Assembly (NCBI RefSeq): GCF_003202915.1
Contig: NZ_QGLP01000005.1
Span: 889,737-953,736 of the forward strand
Reading direction: 5' to 3'
DNA length: 64,000 nucleotides
Source: Gilliamella apicola
GTDB lineage: Bacteria > Pseudomonadota > Gammaproteobacteria > Enterobacterales > Orbaceae
Shown: piece by piece, positions 1 through 10,146 of the stretch
Layout of the letters: each line of letters begins with the position of its first letter
Position numbering within the stretch: the first letter of the stretch is position 1
The notes under the pieces: model-generated
What the model saw: the letters and a program-made list of their open reading frames with translations, nothing else
Told to the model about the DNA's origin: nothing
The model's database searches: none
Made by a program: the position numbers and the translations under genes

Positions 1-51
1 CTAGGAAGTAGTCTAACACATTAAAAATGATTTGAGATTAAGGGTTTTATT

Positions 52-1212
52 ATGCAAGCATTACATTTTGGCGCCGGCAATATCGGCCGTGGTTTTATTG
101 GTAAACTATTATCTGATGCAGGTGTACATGTCACCTTCGCTGATGTTAATCAACAAGTGATTGATGAACTAGCGAGTCGTCATCAATATCCAGTCAATGT
201 GGTCGGTGAACAATCGGTGAGCGAAATTGTTAAGAATGTTGATGCCATCAACAGCACCTCGCCTAAAGTCAGTGATTACATTGCCAAGGTCGATCTGGTT
301 ACAACTGCTGTGGGTCCTCAAATTTTAGCTCGTATTGCGCAAAGTGTTGCACAAGGTATTATCGCCCGCCATGCATCAGGTAACAATGCTCCACTCAATA
401 TTATTGCTTGTGAAAACATGGTGCGCGGCACTAGCCAGTTTAAACAAGAAATTGTTAAATATTTACCTGATGATCTACATCAATGGGTTAATGAGCATAT
501 TGGCTTTGTTGATTCAGCCGTGGATCGTATCGTACCGCCAGCAACGTCTAAAACAGGTGATATTTTAGAGGTGACGGTTGAAACTTTCTCTGAATGGATT
601 GTCGATAAAACCCAATTTATTGGTGAAATCCCGCAAATCAAAGGTATGGAACCTGTTGATAACCTAATGGCCTTTGTGGAGCGTAAATTATTTACTCTAA
701 ATACTGGACATGCTATTACGGCCTATTTAGGTTTCTACAACAATATTGCTACCATCCGTGATGCGATCTTGAATGATAAAATTCGTAAAATTGTTCGTGG
801 CGCTATGGAAGAAAGTGGTCAAGTGCTAATCAAACGTTATCATTTTGATCCTGTCAAACATCAAGCATATATTGAAAAAATCTTAAGCCGTTTTGAAAAT
901 CCTTATCTCCACGATGATACTGCCCGAGTAGGTCGCCAACCCCTACGCAAATTAAGCCGGGGCGATCGTTTAATCAAACCGTTGTTGGGCACCTTTGAAT
1001 ATCAACTTGGCAACCAAAATTTACTTATTGGTATTGCTGCAGCGCTTAACTATCGCAATAATGACGACGAACAAGCTATCGATTTAGCCAATCAAATTGC
1101 TAACAGCAGCTTAAAACAAGCATTTTGTAGTATTTCTGAAATCGAAAGTGATAATCCAGTTGTTAGCCAAATAGAACAACTTTATACTGCTATGCAAAAT
1201 CATCAATTTTAA
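52..1212 (+). CDS. mtlD: mannitol-1-phosphate 5-dehydrogenase
   Basis: Oxidises mannitol-1-phosphate, the product of PTS mannitol import, to fructose-6-phosphate with NAD+ in the cytoplasm. The N-terminal dinucleotide-binding motif GAGNIGRG sits at residues 7-14, and the 386-residue length matches the family (382 in E. coli). An AGGG-type ribosome site lies about 8 nt before the ATG. mtlR follows directly. The transporter mtlA would be expected upstream, outside the window; this is inference from the usual mtlA-mtlD-mtlR order. Confidence 0.97.
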   Translation: MQALHFGAGNIGRGFIGKLLSDAGVHVTFADVNQQVIDELASRHQYPVNVVGEQSVSEIVKNVDAINSTSPKVSDYIAKVDLVTTAVGPQILARIAQSVAQGIIARHASGNNAPLNIIACENMVRGTSQFKQEIVKYLPDDLHQWVNEHIGFVDSAVDRIVPPATSKTGDILEVTVETFSEWIVDKTQFIGEIPQIKGMEPVDNLMAFVERKLFTLNTGHAITAYLGFYNNIATIRDAILNDKIRKIVRGAMEESGQVLIKRYHFDPVKHQAYIEKILSRFENPYLHDDTARVGRQPLRKLSRGDRLIKPLLGTFEYQLGNQNLLIGIAAALNYRNNDDEQAIDLANQIANSSLKQAFCSISEIESDNPVVSQIEQLYTAMQNHQF

Positions 1213-1773
1213 GTGACAATGCCAAAGCAGACATTAGCAGAAGATACCATACTAGAAAAACTCAATCAGCAAGCTGATATCCACGGCTTGCTGAAGGTTG
1301 CTATCAAACTAATTAATGACAGCGTAAATCAACTAATTCTAAAAGTTTTTCGTAAAGAGCCTCATGCCATCAAGTTTGTCATTCCATCATTAGTGGGCAA
1401 AAACGGCCCACTTAATGACACCTCGGTCTGCTTAAAATTACTTTATGCGCTAGGAATTATTACCCGTGAAGATTATGAAGATATTGAATTGTTAATGGCT
1501 ATTTTTGACGAGCTAGAACAAGACGATAAAAATTATACCTATCTGGATGACGAAATTTTAGGACCTATCAGCTTATTGCATGATATGATACTCCCGCCTA
1601 ACTGGAATTATCCTCCAAATAACCTTCAAGAAAATGGTATTGTTGATACTTTAAAATCGTCAATGTATCAAAACCGTTATCAACAGATGATCCGCTCGGC
1701 ATTAATTATCGCCATCACGGACTTAACCTTACGAATTGTGAATAAACAGGAAATTGATTATTTTCCCGAATAG
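1213..1773 (+). CDS. mtlR: mannitol operon regulator MtlR
   Basis: MtlR-family protein that represses the mannitol operon. The 186-residue length and position immediately after mtlD fit the family. The GTG start follows the mtlD stop with no spacer, suggesting translational coupling; an ATG two codons later is an alternative start. The protein is helical and lacks a classical helix-turn-helix, as known for MtlR, so how it represses is not visible here. Confidence 0.9.
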   Translation: MTMPKQTLAEDTILEKLNQQADIHGLLKVAIKLINDSVNQLILKVFRKEPHAIKFVIPSLVGKNGPLNDTSVCLKLLYALGIITREDYEDIELLMAIFDELEQDDKNYTYLDDEILGPISLLHDMILPPNWNYPPNNLQENGIVDTLKSSMYQNRYQQMIRSALIIAITDLTLRIVNKQEIDYFPE

Positions 1774-2179
1774 TCTTAGTTATTGATAAACTAAGGTAAT
1801 ATCGCTATTAACTTCTACTAAAAATAATATGGTGGATAATGGATATCCGGAAATTTAAGAAAATACTAAAGAACTTAAAAGCGCACTTTTCAACTTTCTT
1901 GCAAAATTTTCAACGTATTTTGCTAATTTGAGGATATTTACCTATCTCTTAAAAGCTAATTTTATCAAAATATATTTGTACATTTTTCCTTCTTGCGGTG
2001 ATAGCTAGTTACCGTTATTATCTATGACTTATGATTCTCGAGGTTAAAATATAAGTAATAAGATAATAATTTATACCAAATAACAATCATATCAATAATA
2101 AATCAAAGATAAGTTTTATGATTTTTACTCATTGCAATAGTGGATTTTAAAATCCCCAAATAACTTTCAAGGAATAATA
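1774..2179. other. AT-rich intergenic region after mtlR
   Basis: About 400 bases without a convincing gene. A 7-bp perfect inverted repeat (CTTAGTT / AACTAAG, 1775-1795) directly after the mtlR stop may be a weak transcription end but has no clear T-tract. The sequence just before 2180 contains AAGGA, a ribosome site for the next, frameshifted gene. Confidence 0.5.
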
Positions 2180-2871
2180 ATGGCTAGAAAAAAAATTCTG
2201 ATGCTGGTGGCGCGTTATTAATTATATTGTTATGTATTGCCGCAATTTTAATTTTATCGCCTTTAGTAATTATCTTTTATGGTATTTATACTTCATTTAA
2301 AATAAATAAATATCAACCAAAACCTAAAAGTATTTCTGACTTTTGGTTAGATCCATCAGAAAAACAACAATTTAAAACTACTCTTCATAATTTACTCATT
2401 ATTAATAATAAGATAGACGAAGCTCATTTAATGGCTGCAAAACAAAATATATCAATAAATAAGGATGGTTCTTATAGTAAACGGAGCAATAAAGGTAAAG
2501 AAATATGCGCTATAATAGATAAATATACACCGATGAAAATTATATCTGAACAAGAAATCATTTCCTTACAACAACAACCTTATCGTTCATGGGAGAGTTA
2601 CACCGAACTTTTATCCCAGTTAAAAAGCTGCTATATTTCAATGATATCATGGATAATTGGTTTTATTGTTATATGTTACTATTATCAACTTGATTCGTTT
2701 ATGACATTTAAAAATTACGTAACATTTAATTCATCTCATCACATGATATTCATTATTTCTGGTGTTATATCAATCGTTGTCTTTTTTATTTGCAACATAT
2801 TGATAAAGCATAGAATTATTATTCCGCCCAAACCTCCTATTGTTAGTATTGAAAACTTAGATGACTATTAA
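2180..2871 (+). pseudogene. small membrane protein, reading frame broken at an A8 run
   Basis: An ATG at 2180 with AAGGA about 6 nt upstream opens a frame reading MARKK and then stops at 2219. The -1 frame, entered within the run of eight A (2188-2195), continues KKNSDAGGALLI and stays open to 2871, giving about 230 residues. The restored protein has a hydrophobic segment near residues 11-35, a soluble middle, and two further membrane segments near residues 150-205. I do not recognise the family. Reading from an internal TTG (2227) would delete the soluble N-terminus. The lesion may be a true one-base deletion, a sequencing error in the homopolymer, or slippage that restores the frame. Confidence 0.6.
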
Positions 2872-3258
2872 CAAACTTTTTATTTTTAGTTGATAGCCAA
2901 AGGTTTTAAAATTGCCAGAATGATAGTAATTATCAAGTTTGAATCTATCTATCTCATTTAAAATGGTATGTAATAAAAGCGAGAAAGAAACAAGTAACAG
3001 ATTAATCTTATCTCACTTATCATTTTAAGTGTTTTAAGATTTAAATTTATAAAGTGAAAATGTCAAATTCGCGATATAACATAAAGTTATCAAAAAATTG
3101 ATTTAATGATTGTTTGATTTCTTCCTGCAATAAAACTATTTGTCATTTTTTTATATTGTTTATTTTTTATTTGATTACATATTGTTTAAGGTGATCATTT
3201 CCCACCATTGCAATTAGTCGGTATAATGCCAGCAATTTTATTGTTAAGTGGATTATGC
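2872..3258. other. AT-rich intergenic region before rlmKL
   Basis: Nearly 390 bases, very AT-rich, with no convincing reading frame or RNA gene on either strand. It presumably carries the rlmKL promoter, but I cannot single one out. Confidence 0.4.
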
Positions 3259-5382
3259 ATGAAAACGCTATTTGCCAGCACATCTCGCGGGCTTGAAGAG
3301 TTATTAAAACAAGAGTTAGAAAATATTGGGGCAGTGAATTGTAAAGTAACCCAAGGTGGTGTCTATTACGATGCTGACCCATCAACCATGTACCAATCAC
3401 TATTGTGGTCTCGTTTAGCTTCTCGGATTTTATTGCCGATTGCTGAGTTTGATATTTATAGCGATTTAGATCTCTATTCATGTGTAATGAATATCAAATG
3501 GAGCGATATTTTCGCGGTTGATAACTCATTTATGATTAACTTTGTTGGTGTTAATGACTTTATTCGCAACAGTCAATATGGCGCACTTAAAATCAAAGAT
3601 GCTATTGTTGATCACTTTATGCGACAAACCAATGAACGCCCAAATGTTGCTAAGCAACATCCTGATGTGCGTTTACATGCTTATCTCAACAAAAATCGCG
3701 TCTCATTATCATTAGATTTAAGTGGTGAAAGCCTGCACCAACGTGGCTATCGTCAACAAACAGGCCAAGCACCATTAAAAGAGAACTTAGCTGCAGCAAT
3801 TATTCGCCGCTCTGGCTGGCAAACAGATGAACCTCTTATCGATCCAATGTGTGGTTCAGGAACCTTACTAATTGAAGCTGCAATGATGGCGTCTAACATT
3901 CCACCGGGGCTTCTACGTAAACAGTGGGGATTTTTTGCTTGGCAAGGTTTTAATCCAACACTTTGGAATGAGTTACTCTTCGCGGCCAAGCACAACGTAA
4001 AAAAAGCGACAACGCCTTTCATTGGTTATGACAATAGCCCTGCGGTGTTAGAGCGTGCCAAGCAAAATGCTATCCAAGCTGGAGTCGGTGATTTAATTAC
4101 TTTTGCTGTGCAGGATGTGACTCAATTAACTAATCCATTTGAGCACCAGATACATGGTATGATCATCAGCAATCCGCCTTATGGTGAACGATTAGAAAGT
4201 GAACCTGCATTGGTTGCCCTGCACTCTGCACTTGGTCATCAAATTAAGCAACAATTTGCTGGGTGGCGACTATCGCTATTTAGTGGTGCGCCACAACTGT
4301 TAGATTGTTTGCAAATGCGAGCTGACAAACAGTTTAAAGCCAAAAATGGCCCTTTAGATTGTGTACAAAAAAATTATACCATTGCTGATCGTCAAGTCGA
4401 TAAGTCGGTTACGTCACCAAATTTACCCGCAGCCGATTTTGCCAATCGCCTACGTAAAAATTGCCAAAGATTTGCAAAATGGGCAAGCCAAGAACAACTT
4501 GAATGTTATCGCCTTTACGATGCAGATTTACCTGAATATAACGTGGCCATCGATCGTTATAAAGACAAAATTGTGATACAAGAATATGCCGCGCCAAAAA
4601 ATATTGATCCGCAAAAAACGCGACAACGACTATTTGATATTATTAATGCCACTATGTCGGTACTGGAATTAACTGCCGACCAATTGGTACTAAAAACTCG
4701 CGAAAAGCAAAAAGGCAAACAACAATATCAAAAACTCGGGCAAAAACAGGATTACTTCTTAGTCCATGAATATCCTATTAATCAGCACAAAACGCAGTTT
4801 TGGGTTAATGTGGTCGATTATTTAGATACCGGTTTATTTTTGGATCACCGCTTAGCCAGAAAAATGATCGCTCAAATGAGCGCGGGTAAAGACTTTTTAA
4901 ATCTATTTGCCTACACAGGTAGCGCAACCGTTTATGCCGGTCTTGGTGGCGCAAAATCAACCACGACCGTTGATATGTCACGCACCTATTTAGAGTGGGC
5001 TGATCGTAATTTAAAACAAAATGGCTTAACCGGAAAAAAACACCGATTGATTCAAGCCGACTGCTTGCTCTATTTATCACAGGCAGATGAACAATTTGAT
5101 TTGATTTTTATCGATCCTCCAACATTTTCCAACTCTAAACGGATGAATTATACCTTTGATGTTCAGCGTGATCATCTTAAATTAATGGATGATTTAAAGC
5201 GATTATTGAGACCAAACGGTGTGATTGTCTTCTCAAACAATAAACGAGGCTTCAAAATGGATAGCGACGGTATGCAAAAACTGGGGTTGATATTTCAAGA
5301 TATCACCGATAAAACCTTATCACTCGATTTTAAACGCAATAAACAGATCCACTGCTGCTTCATCGTTAAACATCAAGCATAA
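3259..5382 (+). CDS. rlmL: bifunctional 23S rRNA methyltransferase RlmKL
   Basis: Fusion of two methyltransferases acting on helix 74 of 23S rRNA: the N-terminal RlmL half makes m2G2445 and the C-terminal RlmK half makes m7G2069 (E. coli numbering). A THUMP domain lies near residues 45-155. The catalytic motif SNPPYGERL is in the first half, and [10 protein letters not shown] with [12 protein letters not shown] is in the second. I place the start at the ATG giving [16 protein letters not shown], which matches the E. coli N-terminus; the frame is open 17 codons further upstream to a TTG. Length is 707 residues against about 702 in E. coli. Confidence 0.96.
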   Translation: MKTLFASTSRGLEELLKQELENIGAVNCKVTQGGVYYDADPSTMYQSLLWSRLASRILLPIAEFDIYSDLDLYSCVMNIKWSDIFAVDNSFMINFVGVNDFIRNSQYGALKIKDAIVDHFMRQTNERPNVAKQHPDVRLHAYLNKNRVSLSLDLSGESLHQRGYRQQTGQAPLKENLAAAIIRRSGWQTDEPLIDPMCGSGTLLIEAAMMASNIPPGLLRKQWGFFAWQGFNPTLWNELLFAAKHNVKKATTPFIGYDNSPAVLERAKQNAIQAGVGDLITFAVQDVTQLTNPFEHQIHGMIISNPPYGERLESEPALVALHSALGHQIKQQFAGWRLSLFSGAPQLLDCLQMRADKQFKAKNGPLDCVQKNYTIADRQVDKSVTSPNLPAADFANRLRKNCQRFAKWASQEQLECYRLYDADLPEYNVAIDRYKDKIVIQEYAAPKNIDPQKTRQRLFDIINATMSVLELTADQLVLKTREKQKGKQQYQKLGQKQDYFLVHEYPINQHKTQFWVNVVDYLDTGLFLDHRLARKMIAQMSAGKDFLNLFAYTGSATVYAGLGGAKSTTTVDMSRTYLEWADRNLKQNGLTGKKHRLIQADCLLYLSQADEQFDLIFIDPPTFSNSKRMNYTFDVQRDHLKLMDDLKRLLRPNGVIVFSNNKRGFKMDSDGMQKLGLIFQDITDKTLSLDFKRNKQIHCCFIVKHQA

Positions 5383-5385
5383 AAT

Positions 5386-5401
5386 ACCGCCGAAAGGCGG
5401 T
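5386..5401 (+). terminator. hairpin after rlmL
   Basis: Perfect 6-bp stem ACCGCC / GGCGGT around a GAAA tetraloop, starting three bases after the rlmL stop. The following T-tract is poor (TAAATTCTT), so termination may be partial. Confidence 0.6.
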
Positions 5402-5493
5402 AAATTCTTGCATCTTCAATAATAATTGAATCAAATTTATCTTAGCAATTAGCTATCGGTTATTCGGTTTGTTTTTATTTATTTAAATGGTAA

Positions 5494-5519
5494 AATAGTT
5501 AAATAACTAATGAACTATT
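5494..5519. promoter_or_regulatory. inverted repeat upstream of the MFS gene
   Basis: Seven-base perfect inverted repeat AATAGTT / AACTATT with a 12-bp spacer, about 105 bases before the exporter start. It could be an operator for the neighbouring ArsR-type repressor, but it does not match the palindrome in front of that regulator, so this is only a candidate. Confidence 0.25.
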
Positions 5520-5624
5520 AAACTGTAAACTCAAATAAGTTAGATACCATATAGCCTAATAGATTAAAAAAACTAAATTAAGGAAATTATTTTGCCCAAT
5601 ATAGCCAAGCAGGAGGTTGACAAT

Positions 5625-6995
5625 ATGCAAGAAAGAAAGGTTAATTCATCAGCTATCATTATTTTAACTTCTTTAGGATTTTTCATGTCAATGATCGATT
5701 CAATGATAGTTACCACAGCTACTACCGCCATAAGAAATGATTTTCAAATATCGGTAAATTTATTACAGTGGTTGTTGAACATTTATAATATAACCATAGC
5801 GGCATTACTACTGGTTGGTGTATCACTGGGCGAAAAAATAGGCAGAAAAAAAGTCTATCTGATTGGTATTGCCATTTTCACTATTGCTTCTATATTTTGT
5901 GCTTTATCGACTAGTATTACCTTATTAATTATATCTCGAATGATACAGGCTGTTGGTGCTTGTGTTATGACGCCAATGTCCATGGCAATTCTAACACATT
6001 CATTACCCGTTGATATACGTGGAAAAGCTTTAGGAATATGGAGTGGCATTGGTGGTTTGGCACTAATTGTTGGGCCAGTTTTAGGCGGATTTATTGTCGC
6101 AACTTTATCATGGCAATGGATATTTTGGATTAATTTGCCTATTGGAATAATAACAATCTATTTTGCTCATAATTTATTACCTGAAAGTAAAGGTAAGGAT
6201 GATAAGTTGAACTTTACTGATATTCTGCTTATTGCCATCTCTTCTGCCGGGGTAATATGGTCATTATCCACCATAACCACAAATACCACACACGTTATAA
6301 CGATTATTACCGGATTATCTAGCCTCGCACTAGCTATTTTATTTATTGTTAGGCAAAAAATAAGTTCTACCCCTATGATTCCTTTAAGACTATTTCGCAC
6401 CAAGGTATTCACTAATGGTAACATTGCGACTTTTTTATTATATGCCTCGATGTTTGGCGTGTTATTCTTTTTGCCACAATTTTTTTTAGTAATAGAAAAC
6501 GTTAATCCACTAGTGGCGGGATTACAATTATTACCTTGGACAGCAACATTAGTCGTTATCGCACCTTTTGCAGGCAGTGCTGTAGATAGATTTGGCGAAA
6601 GGATTATTGCAACATTAGGATTATTCTTACAGGGGATCGGTTATCTATTAATTATTTTTTTATTTAATGCAACTGATTCATATATAGCAATGGCAATACC
6701 TTTAATGATCGCTGGTATGGGACTTTCGATGGCAGGACCGGCTCTGCAAAAAGCGGTGTTAAGCGCTGTCGAACCAATATATTTAGGGAAAGCATCTGGA
6801 ATATACAATATATTTCGCTTATTTGGTGGCGCAATAGGTACCACAATATGCGTAATTGTATTCAATATTTTCGGCGGAACCACTAATTCAACAGCTTTTG
6901 CCGAAGGATTTGATGCAGTTATTATTACGTCTGGTCTGATATCATTATTAGGAATAGTTTTTTCAATAAGGTTAACAGCAAGGGATAAAAAATAA
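5625..6995 (+). CDS. DHA2-type MFS multidrug exporter
   Basis: Inner-membrane drug:proton antiporter of the EmrB/QacA type by family resemblance. About 14 hydrophobic helices fill the 456 residues. The loop GEKIGRKK after helix 2 matches MFS motif A, and GPVLGGFI after helix 5 matches motif C of exporters. The chosen ATG has a perfect AGGAGG (5611-5616) 8 nt upstream; an in-frame TTG 33 nt earlier has none. An ArsR-family regulator lies tail-to-tail downstream and may control it. Substrate unknown. Confidence 0.88.
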   Translation: MQERKVNSSAIIILTSLGFFMSMIDSMIVTTATTAIRNDFQISVNLLQWLLNIYNITIAALLLVGVSLGEKIGRKKVYLIGIAIFTIASIFCALSTSITLLIISRMIQAVGACVMTPMSMAILTHSLPVDIRGKALGIWSGIGGLALIVGPVLGGFIVATLSWQWIFWINLPIGIITIYFAHNLLPESKGKDDKLNFTDILLIAISSAGVIWSLSTITTNTTHVITIITGLSSLALAILFIVRQKISSTPMIPLRLFRTKVFTNGNIATFLLYASMFGVLFFLPQFFLVIENVNPLVAGLQLLPWTATLVVIAPFAGSAVDRFGERIIATLGLFLQGIGYLLIIFLFNATDSYIAMAIPLMIAGMGLSMAGPALQKAVLSAVEPIYLGKASGIYNIFRLFGGAIGTTICVIVFNIFGGTTNSTAFAEGFDAVIITSGLISLLGIVFSIRLTARDKK

Positions 6996-7048
6996 TATTT
7001 GATAAAATCAAAGCGATAAATTCAACAATAAATCAATATTTGAGTATT

Positions 7049-7348
7049 TTAAAGATTATCAAAAAACCCGGTAACATATTTATCAAATGTTGATTTATTA
7101 AGCCATACATATTTTTCCCTAGCACTTTTTCTTACGTTAATTAATTCTGCTTGTTGTAATAACCTAAAATGATAAGTTCCTGAGGGTTTACTAATACCAA
7201 CTGCTTGACCAATTTCACCACAGATAACCTCTGTTCCTATACTTTTTAAATATTTAATTATTTCTATTCTAACCGGATCAGATAATGCTTTAAAAATAAG
7301 CACCATTTTTTCATTTAATTGGTTATCAATTGTACTAATATTCATCAT
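7049..7348 (-). CDS. ArsR-family winged-helix repressor
   Basis: A 99-residue protein with the ArsR/HTH_20 layout: ALSDPVRIEIIKYL (helix 1-2), then a recognition region around GISKPSGTYHFRLLQQAELI, then a beta wing with KSAREKYVWLNK. It lacks the CxC metal site of ArsR/SmtB sensors, so it probably senses something other than a thiol-bound metal. It converges on the MFS exporter. Two adjacent ATG codons can start it. Confidence 0.85.
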   Translation of the reverse strand: MMNISTIDNQLNEKMVLIFKALSDPVRIEIIKYLKSIGTEVICGEIGQAVGISKPSGTYHFRLLQQAELINVRKSAREKYVWLNKSTFDKYVTGFFDNL

Positions 7349-7358
7349 ATTTACAGAG

Positions 7359-7372
7359 TTAATTATAATTAA
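7359..7372. promoter_or_regulatory. candidate ArsR autoregulatory operator
   Basis: Perfect 14-bp palindrome TTAATTATAATTAA starting 11 bases before the regulator's start codon. Position and symmetry suit a dimeric repressor, but AT-rich palindromes arise easily in this genome. Confidence 0.35.
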
Positions 7373-7720
7373 ACATGATTATAACATGTGGTGAATTTAT
7401 TCACCTAAAAAACTGATACTTCAACTTTTATATGGAACGTTTTTTGTATCACAAAAATAAACTCAATCTATTGGAAATAAAAATGTTTATGTTTTCAATT
7501 AAGTTGGATGAGCGTTAGTTACTGGTTTGGTAAAATTAGTAACGACTTAGAAACAGGCCTGATATTTGATAAGCTGAAACAGATCGTTACATTAACACCA
7601 AACGATAGGTTAAGGTGAGCATGCAGTCACTACGTTAGCGGAGGAGCAAAATGCGGATAAATTTTCTGGCATAAATTTGATTTTTTCAAGCAAGTTTTAA
7701 AAATATAGACAATTGAAACA

Positions 7721-7746
7721 ATTATAAAATTTAATAAATTTACACC
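7721..7746. repeat. dispersed AT-rich repeat, copy 1
   Basis: ATTATAAAATTTAATAAATT followed by TACACC. It is related to 7833-7856 and 10074-10092. The three copies share the core TTTAATAAATT and a similar downstream stretch. Confidence 0.5.
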
Positions 7747-7832
7747 GTGAAAAACTAGTTTCGAAAGTTTTTTACTGTAAAAAATACCACTCAACAAAAT
7801 AAATACGCCACTATTGGGACGATTAGCATAAA

Positions 7833-7856
7833 TATAAATTTTAATAAATTTACACC
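7833..7856. repeat. dispersed AT-rich repeat, copy 2
   Basis: TATAAATTTTAATAAATTTA followed by CACC; see copy 1. It is followed by an AAAAAATATTTCTCAAATTT stretch that resembles the one after the 10.07-kb copy. Confidence 0.5.
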
Positions 7857-7915
7857 CGAATAAAAAATATTTCTCAAATTTTTTACGCCATTGAGCTTAT
7901 TCCTCAAAAATAAAC

Positions 7916-7933
7916 CCGCCCCAGTTGGGGTGG
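7916..7933 (-). terminator. terminator of the adhesin-like gene
   Basis: Read on the minus strand: stem CCACCCC, loop AACT, stem GGGGCGG, then GTTTATTTTTG. A good rho-independent terminator about 145 bases after the stop of the 8.1-kb gene. Confidence 0.75.
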
Positions 7934-8075
7934 ATAATTAACTAGTTGTTACACCGAAAATCGCTTTAACTTGTCACATCGTCAAAGTCATTGCCTTTTC
8001 AAAGCAACTATTCCCTAGCGAATTAATTATATTTTAACCTTCTATTCTTCTCTAGCCAGAACTAAGGAATAGGAT

Positions 8076-9482
8076 TTAAGGATAGACACAAAGTCCGCTA
8101 CCTATGCCGTCAAGGCTATTACCACCAATGTGACCATCATTTGAGCCAACGACAAAAATGCTATCATGCATCGTATCAATCGTCCAATATCCGGCGCCTG
8201 GGGGCCCACTGGCATTAAAGTTGGCGCCAGCATAGTTGTACATATAACCCCACTCCGTAAAAAAACCTGCTCCAATGTGGCGTCGATAAAAATCATTAGG
8301 TGATGAAGGTGTAGCACCGACTGAACCTTCACAGAGAGGACTCGAATTAACTCCTTGACAGGAAGCGTTAGTTAAATCCTTTACATTAGGTATACGGTAT
8401 CCAATATTAGCACACCAAGATGATGTGCTAGATAAACTGTAATAAGAAATACCACGGTTGACAAACCATTGCTTTAACTGAAAACCATATTTTACGACTG
8501 CATCACCACTACTATTTCGACCAACTAACTCAAATGTCTGAGGTAATGTCGGATTGGGTATACTTCCTAAACTTCTTGGATCATCAGTGCTCCATTGCAA
8601 AGGTTTGGCTACAGGCCCCTTCAAAAGAACGCGAACACTTGTACCAGAGTCATTAGATGTCATAATCGCAGTAATATCACCATTAGGTGAAACTGGCTCC
8701 CAATTTAGTCGACCAATTCCACCTATATCTAAATAAAAATCCAATCCATCAGCGCCAGTAGTTGGGAAATTTAAACCATATGAAGAAGGCAAAAGTGATT
8801 GTGTAAGAAAACCTTTATTAGAATCCCATATAGAAGCAGGGCCAGCATAATCATCCATATTTAAATATAAATTTGGTTTAGCAAAGCAGACAGTAGCTTT
8901 TGTTCGAGGATTGATAAAATAAGTAACATTACTGGGACTAAAACTACTACTTTTAGGTAAACCATAAAGAGTAGTTAATGAACCTCCTGTACTCGATAAA
9001 ACTAATTTATATGGTGCTTTACAAATATCTAATATCTCGCTACGAGCGACAGATTGATTATTTTTATCAAAGATAGTTAAACTTAAATTTCCAGTAATAA
9101 TTACACCACTTGGATCCCGACCATCACCATCATCATCACCCCAATAATTATATGGTTGACCGATGAGAGCATTTAAACCAATTTCGTTGGTATCAGTTGG
9201 TACCATCATATCAATATCTGTAAAACGCTGATAATCCTCAGGCAATTTAATAGGAGTTGATGGGCTTGAATTATTCGTTGTTGGGGTATATTTAGTACCA
9301 TCTGATAAGCTTATCCAAAGAAGCCCGCCAGTATCAGTCACTCGAGTTTGACCTCCATCAAACGTTAAATATGGCGCATTACCATATATAGGATTTGATG
9401 TTTTAGTCGTTAATGCGTGGCTGGTATAAGAAGTTATTAGCAACAAGCTAAACGATAACTTTAAAAAGATCTGCCGAGACAA
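8076..9482 (-). CDS. secreted adhesin-like protein
   Basis: About 468 residues beginning with a signal-peptide-like segment (residues 1-24, ending TSHA-LTT). The C-terminus, with WCANIGYRIPNVKDLTNASC followed by Gly/Tyr/Trp-rich repeats and ending GSGLCVYP, resembles the terminal domain of invasin/DUF823-type adhesins; that is recall, not a search. It also has an acidic GDDDGDGRDPSG stretch that could bind calcium. No ATG is found: the only near-cognate start is TTG at 9482 without a clear ribosome site, and the frame is open well upstream. Initiation is therefore uncertain or damaged. It stands alone with its own terminator. Confidence 0.6.
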   Translation of the reverse strand: MSRQIFLKLSFSLLLITSYTSHALTTKTSNPIYGNAPYLTFDGGQTRVTDTGGLLWISLSDGTKYTPTTNNSSPSTPIKLPEDYQRFTDIDMMVPTDTNEIGLNALIGQPYNYWGDDDGDGRDPSGVIITGNLSLTIFDKNNQSVARSEILDICKAPYKLVLSSTGGSLTTLYGLPKSSSFSPSNVTYFINPRTKATVCFAKPNLYLNMDDYAGPASIWDSNKGFLTQSLLPSSYGLNFPTTGADGLDFYLDIGGIGRLNWEPVSPNGDITAIMTSNDSGTSVRVLLKGPVAKPLQWSTDDPRSLGSIPNPTLPQTFELVGRNSSGDAVVKYGFQLKQWFVNRGISYYSLSSTSSWCANIGYRIPNVKDLTNASCQGVNSSPLCEGSVGATPSSPNDFYRRHIGAGFFTEWGYMYNYAGANFNASGPPGAGYWTIDTMHDSIFVVGSNDGHIGGNSLDGIGSGLCVYP

Positions 9483-9610
9483 AAAGGATTGAAGAAAGGA
9501 TCGCGCAAAATTTCGCGAATTTATGTATAACTTCGATAAAAAATAAATTATGGTGAAAAATAAACGTTGAGAACTTAACTTTGACGAAATTAAATTATAG
9601 GTTGGGCAGG

Positions 9611-9631
9611 TTGCGTGTTGCGTGTTGCGTG
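9611..9631. repeat. heptamer tandem repeat TTGCGTG x3
   Basis: Three perfect copies of TTGCGTG, about 130 bases upstream of the adhesin-like gene's first usable codon. Short tandem repeats in front of surface-protein genes can vary in copy number by slippage and alter promoter spacing. Confidence 0.7.
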
Positions 9632-10146
9632 TTTAAAATTATAATGCATTTCGACGTTCCTGTCAATTAGACCTTTGATTTATTTTAAATTTAATGTTAA
9701 TTATTTAGATATTTTCGTTTGCATTAAACGATATGAAAATTATAGTGACTGAAAAAACACGATGCAATATTTTTTTAAGTTTAATTGTTAACTTTCGTAA
9801 AGAAAAATAAAAAAGAATATAAAAAATAGATGACTTAATCCTTATTCCAACAGGAAATAACTTCTTTGGTTACGTATCATTAGCTATAGCGTATTGACAA
9901 GGTAAATTTTGTTTTAGTGGTTAAAATTAGTGGTTATTATTGAGAACGAGATTTTGATTTTTTAAGCACGTTATTAACAGCAAAAAGTGTATTACTAAAG
10001 TTTTTAGCAGTATAGTGTATATCATTTAGATTTAATCAAGTTTTAATAATTTAACCAATTAGTATAATTATAAATTTTAATAAATTGATGCCGACAAAAA
10101 GACCTTTTCTCAATTTTTCCCTGACTTTAAGTGGGCAAATATTAAC
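9632..10146. other. AT-rich intergenic region
   Basis: No gene recognised on either strand in about 510 bases. It contains the third member of the dispersed repeat near 10074-10092. Confidence 0.4.
10074..10092. repeat. dispersed AT-rich repeat, copy 3
   Basis: AAATTTTAATAAATTGATGCC core, followed by AAAAAGACCTTTTCTCAATT; diverged from copies 1 and 2 at 7.7-7.9 kb. Confidence 0.4.

Larger units (their letters stand above)
7373..8075. other. AT-rich intergenic region with dispersed repeats
   Basis: About 700 bases with no supported gene. Contains two copies of a repeat built on TTTAATAAATTTACACC (7721-7746 and 7833-7856), each followed by a run resembling TTTCTCAAATTTTTTAC. A third relative is at about 10074-10092. 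The right end carries the terminator of the adhesin-like gene. Confidence 0.5.

Noticed and set aside
3208..3258. Seventeen extra N-terminal codons for RlmKL
   Set aside because: The family begins at [12 protein letters not shown] sequence; the upstream codons start with TTG and lack a ribosome site.
5592..5624. TTG start for the MFS exporter
   Set aside because: The downstream ATG at 5625 has a perfect AGGAGG at 8 nt; the TTG has none.
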